In this document: positions 51,024 to 57,190 of the stretch, in pieces
Numbering within the stretch: position 1 is the first letter of the stretch
How the letters are laid out: every line of letters begins with the position of its first letter
Assembly (NCBI RefSeq): GCF_000308415.1
Contig: NZ_BAFS01000293.1
Coordinates: 1-57,190 of the forward strand
Length of the DNA stretch: 57,190 nucleotides
Direction: 5' to 3'
Source: Nocardia asiatica NBRC 100129
GTDB lineage: Bacteria; Actinomycetota; Actinomycetes; Mycobacteriales; Mycobacteriaceae
Notes under the pieces: generated by a model
Databases searched by the model: none
What the model saw: only the letters and a program-made list of their open reading frames with translations
What the model was told of the DNA's origin: nothing
Made by a program: the position numbers and the translations under genes

Positions 51024-52514
51024 ATGACCATCCGGCCCTTCGGAGAGCGCCCCGCGGAGGGGTCGATCGGTAGACGATCCCGGCTTTTCGCGTCGCGGTC
51101 CGATGGTAAACCTCCTGTTCACGGCGTTGTTCGCGGCGCGAAGCTGGCCGCGCTGCCGATGGCGTTCGCCGGACGGCAGGCCACAGGCGCCGGCAAACGC
51201 GCCCTCGGCAGATCGGCCGAAGAAGTCAATCGCGACATCCAGCTCCGCACCGCACAGCACATCTTCGAGGTGCTCGGCGAGCTGAAAGGCTGCGCCGCGA
51301 AGCTGGGGCAGCTGTTGGCCATCTACGAGCTGGCGCTGCCGCCGGAGTTGGCCGAGCCGTATCGGATCGCGCTCAGCAGGTTGCAGGACGCCGCTCCCGT
51401 CATGCTGCCGCACACGGTGCAGGCCGCCATGGCCGACAGTATGGGACCCCAGTGGCGTTCCAACTTCCGGGAATTCGACGATCGCCGCGCCGCGGCGGCG
51501 TCGCTCGGTCAGGTGCACCGAGCGATCTGGCACGACGGCAGGCCGGTCGCGGTCAAGGTGATGTATCCCGGCGGCAGGCAGGCGGTGGCGCGCGATCTGG
51601 ACCAGCTGCGCCGGATCTCTTTCCTCGCATCGGTATTCCTGCCCGGCGCGGACGTGCAGGCGGTCACCGAAGCGATCTGCGCGTCGGTCAGCGCGGAACT
51701 CGACTACGCGGCCGAGGCCGGATACCAGAGTGCTTTCGCCACCGCCTATGCGGCTGACGCGGACTTCTACATACCAGAAGTGGTTGCCCAGCAGGGTGAC
51801 GTCCTGATCAGCGAGTGGATCGATGGCACGCCGGTGTCCCGCGTCGTGGCCTCCGGGACGCAGGCCGAGCGCGACCGGGTGGGCATGCTCATGGTCCGAT
51901 TCGTGACCTCGGGCTGGGGCAGGCACGGTCTGCTGTACGCCGACCCGCATCCGGGCAACTTCCGGGTGTTGCCCGACGGCAGGCTCGGCGTGATGGATTT
52001 CGGCGCGTGCTGCGCTTGGCCGCCCGCGGGTTTCGACGAACTGACGCTCGACTGCTGCAAGGCGATCTTCCGAGGCGGCCCGGGAGAGCTGGCGGCGGCC
52101 ACGCGCAGGCACGGCTTCGTGGAAACCGGACGGGCACTGGACAGCGAGGCGCTCTACGCCGCGATCACCCCGTGCGGTGAGCCGCTGCGGCACACCACCT
52201 ATCGGGTCACCACGCGCTGGCTGCGCCGCCAGGTGTTGCGCACCACCAACCCTCGCCTGACCAACGTGATCCGGCAGATGACCATGCCCGCTTACTTCAC
52301 ACCGTTCGCTCGCTCGTTCCTCACGCTGGTGGGCGTACTCGGACAATTGGAGACCGAAGGATCATTTCGCGACGAAATAGTCCGCTGGGTGCCGCAATTG
52401 AGCGAAGCGTTCACCGTGGAGGAGTTGCCGAAGGCTCCCGCGCCGACGGTGGACTTGGCCGCCGTGCGCAGGCAGCGGCTCGAGACGGGGGAGCGGGAGC
52501 TGCCGATCGGGTGA
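51024..52514 (+). CDS. AarF/UbiB-family atypical kinase
   Basis: 496 residues, ATG 51024. ADCK/UbiB hallmarks: K-x-G-Q as A-K-L-G-Q-L-L, the Ala-rich loop A-A-A-A-S-L-G-Q-V-H, nucleotide-binding V-K-V-M-Y-P-G, Y-A-D-P-H-P-G-N-F (catalytic/metal loop) and M-D-F-G (DFG). UbiB proteins are atypical ATPases/kinases that act on isoprenoid lipids or quinone synthesis at the membrane; in menaquinone-using actinobacteria the target is not known. Divergent from and probably regulated with the GntR gene. Confidence 0.9.
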   Translation: MTIRPFGERPAEGSIGRRSRLFASRSDGKPPVHGVVRGAKLAALPMAFAGRQATGAGKRALGRSAEEVNRDIQLRTAQHIFEVLGELKGCAAKLGQLLAIYELALPPELAEPYRIALSRLQDAAPVMLPHTVQAAMADSMGPQWRSNFREFDDRRAAAASLGQVHRAIWHDGRPVAVKVMYPGGRQAVARDLDQLRRISFLASVFLPGADVQAVTEAICASVSAELDYAAEAGYQSAFATAYAADADFYIPEVVAQQGDVLISEWIDGTPVSRVVASGTQAERDRVGMLMVRFVTSGWGRHGLLYADPHPGNFRVLPDGRLGVMDFGACCAWPPAGFDELTLDCCKAIFRGGPGELAAATRRHGFVETGRALDSEALYAAITPCGEPLRHTTYRVTTRWLRRQVLRTTNPRLTNVIRQMTMPAYFTPFARSFLTLVGVLGQLETEGSFRDEIVRWVPQLSEAFTVEELPKAPAPTVDLAAVRRQRLETGERELPIG

Positions 52515-52650
52515 CCCCGATCATCAAGGCTCGCAAGCGCGTTCGATATGCTGCCGAGTAGGCATAGGCGGGCCCCGCGAAAGATCATTTCAGCACTTCG
52601 TCTCAGACAGTCCGCTCTCCATTCGCCTGGGCGCGTCCCGGCGCGACGCG

Positions 52651-53250
52651 TCACCGCGACAACCACGCGTGCCAATGCGGCGCGATGAGCGCAGCCATCT
52701 CGTCATAGCCCGCCGCCGCGGGATGCGCCCCGTCGCCCGCGCGTACCTCCGCCGACCACACCGGATTGCCGCGCAGCTGCTGGTGCACGGGCACGTACGG
52801 CACATCCGCCGCGGCGCAGACCCGCGCGAACCGCGCGTCCAGCGCCGCGATGCGGGCATTGTGCTCGTCGTCCGCGATCGGCGGCGGAGCCACCAGCAAC
52901 ACCCGCCATCCCCGCTCGGCTGCCCGCGCGAGCAGCTCGCTCAGGTTGGCCACCGACTCCTCGGGCGTCACCCTCGGGCCGCCGTTTTCGTGCATGGCGT
53001 CGTTCACTCCGAACGACAGCACGACCCGGGCATCCACGCCCTCCGGCAGCCGAGGCGCGCATTCGGCCCGGAAGCGCGCGAGGGTCTCGGCGGAGGTCTG
53101 CCTGCGCACCCCGAGGTTGTACGCGGTCAGCGGCACGCCACGCGCGTGCGCGGCGGACGCGAGCCGGCCCGCCCAGCCCAGGCAGCGCGGGTCGCCGACA
53201 CCGGCGACGAACGAGTCTCCGACGAAACACACACGCAGATCACCACTCAC
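52651..53250 (-). CDS. SGNH/GDSL-type hydrolase
   Basis: 199 residues from GTG 53250. Block I G-D-S-F-V-A-G (nucleophile S13), block II with Y-N-L-G, block III G-V-N-D (oxyanion Asn) and block V D-G-A-H-P (catalytic Asp/His). No signal peptide, so cytosolic. Esterase/thioesterase-like; acyl substrate unknown. Divergent from the 2OG oxygenase gene by 84 bp, so possibly co-regulated with that two-gene unit. Confidence 0.87.
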   Translation of the reverse strand: MSGDLRVCFVGDSFVAGVGDPRCLGWAGRLASAAHARGVPLTAYNLGVRRQTSAETLARFRAECAPRLPEGVDARVVLSFGVNDAMHENGGPRVTPEESVANLSELLARAAERGWRVLLVAPPPIADDEHNARIAALDARFARVCAAADVPYVPVHQQLRGNPVWSAEVRAGDGAHPAAAGYDEMAALIAPHWHAWLSR

Positions 53251-53334
53251 CCGCACGATCCTCGCAGCGCGCACCAGCCCGCGCGCACCGGCTGCGGGCA
53301 ATATGATCGCGAAGGGTTCGACCGGGAGGGAGTA

Positions 53335-54129
53335 ATGGTGACAAGCGAGCCGGGCCTCGCGACGCCGCCGGTTCCGCAGTGGTTCGGGGAGTTGTTCGCC
53401 CATCGGCGCTGGATTCGCCGCAGCCACCCGTTTCCGCACGTGTACGCCAGAGACGTCTTCGTTCCCGAGTTCTACCAGCGATTGGCCGACGAACTGCGGC
53501 GGGTTCGCCGGGAGCGCCCCGGGCTGTTCGAGACCGTCGCCGCCGGGTACAGCGCCGACGGCATCCGGTTGGCCGACCTGCGCGACGGTCCGCTGGGGGT
53601 GTTCAGCTCGCGGGAGTGGCACGACCTCGTCGCCCGGCTCGGCGCGGTGGAGGCGACCGGCGACATCGAAGGCTCGGTGCACCACCACGAGCCGGGTAGC
53701 CCGTTCGGCTGGCCGCACAACGATCTGAACCCCGCCTGGTTCCCCGGGCCGCCGCCTGATCGCGACGACGTGCGTCTACCGGACGGCACGGTCGACATCA
53801 AGACCGGGGCGCGGGCGCCGGGGGTCGTCGCGCGCGAGACCGTACGCGCGGTGGCGGTGCTGTTCTATCTCGGCAATCCGGGATGGCAGCCGGGCGACGG
53901 CGGCGAGACCGCGCTCTACGACCACGTCGCCGACGGGGCCGCGTTGCCGTCGGTGGTGCTGGTTCCGCCGCTGGACAATTCGCTGCTGCTGTTCGAGGTC
54001 ACCCCGCGCAGCTGGCACACGTTCGCGGGCAACAACGTCAGAGACCGCAACAGCGTGGTGATGTGGGTGCATCGCACCAGGGCGGATGCCGAACGGCGCT
54101 GGGGAGGAGACAAGATTGTCCACTGGTGA
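53335..54129 (+). CDS. 2OG-Fe(II) oxygenase
   Basis: 264 residues, ATG 53335 behind GGGAGGGAG. Triad H128-N-D130 (G-W-P-H-N-D-L-N-P), H228 (R-S-W-H-T-F) and Arg near 238-253 for 2OG (R-D-R-N-S-V-V-M-W-V-H-R). A prolyl-4-hydroxylase-like Rps23-type fold (2OG-FeII_Oxy_3). It overlaps the following SDR by 14 bp, so the two act together, e.g. hydroxylation then oxidation. It is not closely similar to the two island oxygenases beyond the fold. Substrate unknown. Confidence 0.88.
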   Translation: MVTSEPGLATPPVPQWFGELFAHRRWIRRSHPFPHVYARDVFVPEFYQRLADELRRVRRERPGLFETVAAGYSADGIRLADLRDGPLGVFSSREWHDLVARLGAVEATGDIEGSVHHHEPGSPFGWPHNDLNPAWFPGPPPDRDDVRLPDGTVDIKTGARAPGVVARETVRAVAVLFYLGNPGWQPGDGGETALYDHVADGAALPSVVLVPPLDNSLLLFEVTPRSWHTFAGNNVRDRNSVVMWVHRTRADAERRWGGDKIVHW

Positions 54130-54874
54130 ACGCCGCGTCTGCCTGCTCACCGGCGCGAGCGGCACCCTGGGCGACGCCTTCTGCCGGGCCTACTACCGCG
54201 ACTACGACATCGTCGCGGTGTGCCGCACGCGCACACCAGCGGTGCCCTCGCAGCTGGAGTGGTACGTCGATCCGCTGGCGCCGCACGCGGCGGTGCCGGA
54301 GAACGACGCACGCGTCTTCGTGGTCCGATCCGATCTGACCGAGCCGGGCGAAGCCGAACGGGTGGTGGACCTGGCACTGGCCCGGTTCGGACGGGTCGAC
54401 CTACTGGTGAACAACGCGGCGCACGTCCGGCTGCACCCGCGCGGCATCGTCGACGGTGACGCCGCGCTGGCGGACTTCGATCCCCATTTCACGCTGAACG
54501 TAGCGGTGCCGCTGCGCCTTTCGGCGCGATTGGCGCAGCGGTGCTGGTTGCACGCGGGCCCGGAGAATCGCGCGCGCAACCGCAACGTCGTCAACGTCTC
54601 GAGCATCTCCGGTTCGGAGGTCTACCCGGGCCAGACCCTGTACTCCGCGTCGAAAGCCGCGCTCAACCAGCTGACCCGCATGCTCGCCGCCGAGTTCGCC
54701 GAGTTCGGCGTGCGCGTGAACGCCATCGCGCCCACCTCGTTCCCCGCCGTGGTCCCCACCGAGCAGGTGGCGCGGGCGATCGTGGAGCTCGACGCGAGCG
54801 ACCAATCCGGTGGGGTGTACGGGGTCGGCGTCGAACTGGACCATGCGGGCGGATCCGCCGACGTCCAGCCCTGA
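54116..54874 (+). CDS. SDR-family oxidoreductase coupled to the oxygenase
   Basis: 252 residues. TTG 54116 is favoured: GGAGGAG is spaced 7 bp upstream, and ATG 54086 would need a 44-bp overlap. SDR motifs T-G-A-S-G-T-L-G, N-N-A-A, S-S-I-S-G-S and Y-S-A-S-K. Second gene of the 2OG-SDR pair. Confidence 0.87.
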   Translation: MSTGERRVCLLTGASGTLGDAFCRAYYRDYDIVAVCRTRTPAVPSQLEWYVDPLAPHAAVPENDARVFVVRSDLTEPGEAERVVDLALARFGRVDLLVNNAAHVRLHPRGIVDGDAALADFDPHFTLNVAVPLRLSARLAQRCWLHAGPENRARNRNVVNVSSISGSEVYPGQTLYSASKAALNQLTRMLAAEFAEFGVRVNAIAPTSFPAVVPTEQVARAIVELDASDQSGGVYGVGVELDHAGGSADVQP

Positions 54875-54881
54875 CCGCGGG

Positions 54882-55751
54882 CTATCGACTCGTGCCGAGC
54901 CCCGTGGCCCGCTCGGACAGCGTCCACAGCCGCCGGGCGAGATCGGCGTCGATCGCCTGCTTGTTGCTCGGCGATTCCAGCTTGAAACGGTGGAAGTACT
55001 GGCCGTTGATCGCCGCGCCGTCGGCGGTGGTGGCCAGGTGCACCAGCGGTTCGGCGCCCTTGTCCGGGCGGATGAAGAACGGGCGCGACAGCGGAGACCG
55101 GATGAACCAGCCGAGGGCGAACGGGGCCCGGTCGTAGACGTGGGTGGCGACCGCGCCAGGATGGAAGGCGGCGGTGGTGATTCCGGTGCCCGCGGTGCGG
55201 CGGGCCAGTTCCCTGGTGAACAGGATGTTCGCCAGCTTCGACGTGCCGTACGCGCCGAGCTGGCTGAACGAGCCCGTCGCCGCGTTGACCCGGTCCAGGT
55301 CCAGCTTGGCCATCCGGTAGGTCATGCTCGCGGTGTTGACCACCCTGGCTTCGGACTGGGCCAAGCGCTCCAGCAGCAGGTTGGTCAGCAGGAACGGCGC
55401 CAAGTGGTTGACCTGGAAGGTGAGCTCGTTGCCGTCGTCGGTGACGGTGCGCTCGGGCCACGCGCCGCCGGCGTTGTTGGCCAGCACATCGATCCGGGGG
55501 TACCGGTCGAGCAGTTGGTCGGCCAGCTTGCGTACGTCGTCGAGCCGGGCGAAGTCGGCGACGAACGGCTGCGCGCCCGCCTTCGCCGCCACCTCCGCCG
55601 TGCGCTCCGGCGACCGCCCCACGACCGCGACGGTGGCGCCGCGCGCCGCGAGTTGCTGCGCCGCGGCGGCGCCGATGCCCGAACTGGCGCCGGTCACCAC
55701 CACCGTCTTGCCGGCGAGGTCCTTCTCCTGTGCCTGGTCTCGCACTGCCAT
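54882..55751 (-). CDS. SDR-family oxidoreductase (retinol-dehydrogenase-like)
   Basis: 289 residues, ATG 55751. T-G-A-S-S-G-I-G cofactor loop, N-N-A-G-G, substrate Ser region N-T-A-S-M-T-Y, Y-G-T-S-K-L-A-N (the YxxxKxAN form common to WW-oxidoreductase/retinol-dehydrogenase-like SDRs). Convergent with the previous SDR (7-bp gap), not part of its operon. Substrate unknown. Confidence 0.9.
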   Translation of the reverse strand: MAVRDQAQEKDLAGKTVVVTGASSGIGAAAAQQLAARGATVAVVGRSPERTAEVAAKAGAQPFVADFARLDDVRKLADQLLDRYPRIDVLANNAGGAWPERTVTDDGNELTFQVNHLAPFLLTNLLLERLAQSEARVVNTASMTYRMAKLDLDRVNAATGSFSQLGAYGTSKLANILFTRELARRTAGTGITTAAFHPGAVATHVYDRAPFALGWFIRSPLSRPFFIRPDKGAEPLVHLATTADGAAINGQYFHRFKLESPSNKQAIDADLARRLWTLSERATGLGTSR

Positions 55752-55771
55752 TCCTGCCTCCCGAGCATCGG

Positions 55772-56671
55772 TTACGTGACCCGATCGTCTTCGGCTCGCG
55801 GGTATTCGGCAAGTTTCGACGCGGCCGAGTAGTGCTCGGCGATCTCATCGCTGGTGGTGAGCCACACTCCGGCGTGGTCGGCCACATAGTCGAACGCTTG
55901 ATCGAGATATTTGATCCGGAATGCCTGCCCGATCACGAACGGATGCAGGGCCAGCGCCATGACACGCCCACTGTCGGCCGATTCCGCGTAGAGCTGGTCG
56001 AGCTGATCGCGGACGATCCGCACGAAGTCCGGGCCGCTGGTCGCCTTGCCGAGGAACAGCGTGTTGTCGTTGAGTTCCACCGAGTACGGGACGCTGAGCA
56101 GGCCGGGTACCGACAGCGGATAGGGCTGGTCGTCGTTGGTCCAGTCCAAGACGTAGCCGAGGCCGAGTTCGGCCAGCAGCGACGGGGTTCGGAAGGACTC
56201 GGTGAGCCCGGGCCCCATCCAGCCGCGCGGCCTGCGACCGGTCGCGCGCTCGATGGTCGCGACCACGTCGGCGAGGTACGCGCGCTCCTCGTCCGGCGGC
56301 AGGTCCGGCTGGAGGATCGAATTGTTCTTCCCGTGCGCGAGCCACGCCCAGTCCCGTCGCACCCCCGCCGCCACGATCTGCGGATTCTTCTCGACCACGT
56401 CGGAATTGAGCAGCGCGCTGGCCCGGATGCCGTGCCGGTCCAGCACCTCGATGACCCGCCAGATGCCCACCCGCGGTCCGTAGTCGCGCCACCCGTAGTT
56501 CAGCGGGTCGGGCGCGAGCCCGGCGGTGCCGGGAAAGATGCTCGTCGACGGCCGATCCACCTGATAGTGCTCGACGTTGAGCCCCACATAGAACGCGACT
56601 CGGGCGCCACCGGGCCAGCGCAGCGGCGGACGATCGATGATCGGGCTGTAATCGAAGAGTTCGTTGTCCAT
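55772..56671 (-). CDS. Polysaccharide-deacetylase-family protein (PuuE-like)
   Basis: 299 residues. ATG 56671 fits (GAGGG upstream, fold starts D-Y-S-P-I-I-D-R-P-P-L-R-W-P). It resembles the NodB-fold group of PuuE allantoinase-like proteins: V-A-F-Y-V-G-L-N-V-E-H-Y, G-I-R-A-S-A-L-L-N-S-D-V, H-G-K-N-N-S, R-G-W-M-G-P-G and A-L-H-P-F-V-I-G-Q. The usual Asp-Asp metal site is not evident, as in other PuuE-like members. Ends 20 bp before the SDR start, same strand, so probably an operon. Substrate likely an amide or acylated small molecule. Confidence 0.8.
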   Translation of the reverse strand: MDNELFDYSPIIDRPPLRWPGGARVAFYVGLNVEHYQVDRPSTSIFPGTAGLAPDPLNYGWRDYGPRVGIWRVIEVLDRHGIRASALLNSDVVEKNPQIVAAGVRRDWAWLAHGKNNSILQPDLPPDEERAYLADVVATIERATGRRPRGWMGPGLTESFRTPSLLAELGLGYVLDWTNDDQPYPLSVPGLLSVPYSVELNDNTLFLGKATSGPDFVRIVRDQLDQLYAESADSGRVMALALHPFVIGQAFRIKYLDQAFDYVADHAGVWLTTSDEIAEHYSAASKLAEYPRAEDDRVT

Positions 56672-56868
56672 GCCCTCATGGTCGAACTTGACACTAATGT
56701 GAGGATCAATCTCGAAAAGAGTGAGATAGCGCACGCCAGGCGGTCGATGCACGACACCACCGGCGGCTCGGCGAGGGCTCCGGCCGGTATCCTGCAGCGA
56801 ACCTACCAACTGATTTCGTACGCACATGGGTAACTCACCGGGTACGCCCAGAAGAGGAGTGGCGCCCA

Positions 56869-57008
56869 ACGCAGGACCTGAACGCGGGTCTCACGTCTCC
56901 CCACCCGTACGGCCCGAAGGCCCGGAGAGGCGGAGAAGCACCCCACGCAGGACCTGCGTGTCGGTCCGGCGCCACCTGACCAGTACGGCCTGAATACCCG
57001 GAGAGGCG
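56869..57008. repeat. Imperfect direct duplication of ~64 bp upstream of membrane gene
   Basis: Two copies with a 76-bp period (about 56869-56932 and 56945-57008). Each begins ACGCAGGACCTG and ends with CCCGGAGAGGCGG preceded by GTACGGCC-GAA; the middles differ. The right copy supplies the RBS region of the last gene. The rest of 56672-57016 holds no other recognisable feature. Confidence 0.6.
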
Positions 57009-57016
57009 GGGCGAGC

Positions 57017-57190
57017 ATGCGAGTGGACGGGCGGGAGATCCCGGTCACGGGCAGCCTGCTACAACCACTGATCCGGCGGACCAGCGACATCGTCCGGGTC
57101 GTCCTCGCAACGCTGTGGGTGGCGGTGGTGATCGCGGCCTCGCTGATCACCCGCCCGGAATGGCTGGCCTTGGAGCGCTCGGTCTCCAAC
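57017..57190 (+). CDS. Membrane protein, N-terminus only (cut by window end)
   Basis: 58 codons visible from ATG 57017 with GAGAGGCGGGG upstream. Hydrophilic start M-R-V-D-G-R-E-I-P-V-T-G-S-L-L-Q-P, then a TM helix (V-V-L-A-T-L-W-V-A-V-V-I-A-A-S-L-I-T) followed by R-P-E-W-L-A-L-E-R. This resembles the start of actinobacterial LPG-synthase-type flippase/YbhN-like membrane proteins, but too little is seen to decide. Confidence 0.6.
   Translation, partial: MRVDGREIPVTGSLLQPLIRRTSDIVRVVLATLWVAVVIAASLITRPEWLALERSVSN

Noticed and set aside
1..57190. CRISPR arrays, tRNA and rRNA genes
   Set aside because: I saw no regularly spaced repeats, no tRNA cloverleaf with a TTCGA-type T-loop in a suitable gap, and no rRNA-like sequence.

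Overview
The window is high-GC actinobacterial DNA, most likely Nocardia or a close relative in the Corynebacteriales/Mycobacteriales. The main evidence is gene order. A ponA-type class A PBP, GT87/DUF2029 membrane glycosyltransferases and the rpsF-ssb-rpsR-rplI-dnaB string match the layout known around Rv0050-Rv0058 in Mycobacterium. A wax-ester-synthase/DGAT-type acyltransferase, a PapA-like acyltransferase, a cutinase, an LGFP-repeat remnant and KstR-like operator sequences fit the same group. I see no rRNA, tRNA or CRISPR array.

Layout. 1-4.6 kb: the end of ponA, a small secreted protein and a GT87 mannosyltransferase-like protein. 4.7-20.9 kb: a large Ter (tellurium/stress) locus. It holds TerD fusions, three AIM24 proteins, a four-gene overlapping operon (HpcH-type lyase, PRTase/TRSP, StiP/PELOTA, HAD), a coiled-coil protein, TerD, TerC and a TerA-like protein. 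A metallo-beta-lactamase/MerR pair and a methyltransferase lie inside it. 21-26.4 kb: a second GT87 gene and rpsF, ssb, rpsR, rplI and dnaB, with several DnaA-box-like sequences before dnaB.

26.4-40.1 kb is an accessory island inserted directly after dnaB. Both ends carry short subrepeats (TGACA-N7/8-GAGAAT) in inverted orientation, and a broken tniQ lies just inside the left end, so the island looks like the remains of a TniQ-type (Tn7/Tn5053-like) transposon. The cargo is the most striking part of the window. It holds a MurA/EPSP-like enolpyruvyl transferase, a radical SAM enzyme, a HisC-like aminotransferase, a P-loop kinase, a tyrosine-phosphatase-fold protein, two related 2OG-Fe(II) oxygenases, a HAD phosphatase and an MFS exporter. 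This set corresponds to the nikkomycin/polyoxin pathway to aminohexuronic-acid nucleosides. In the same leftward gene run sits a 30-residue ORF with a perfect Shine-Dalgarno and two LADWD motifs, followed by a stem-loop and then a caspase/CHAT-like protein with a zinc ribbon. I propose an undescribed ribosomal-peptide/nucleoside hybrid pathway in which the cysteine-protease-like protein cuts after Asp and possibly joins the peptide to the amino-nucleoside.

40.2-57.2 kb is ordinary chromosome: an ECF41 sigma factor with an SDR, a cutinase, a PapA-like acyltransferase, an EamA transporter, a methyltransferase, WS/DGAT, a nitronate monooxygenase behind KstR-like sites, a GntR regulator, an AarF/UbiB kinase, an SGNH hydrolase/2OG oxygenase/SDR group, another SDR, a PuuE-like deacetylase and the start of a membrane protein.
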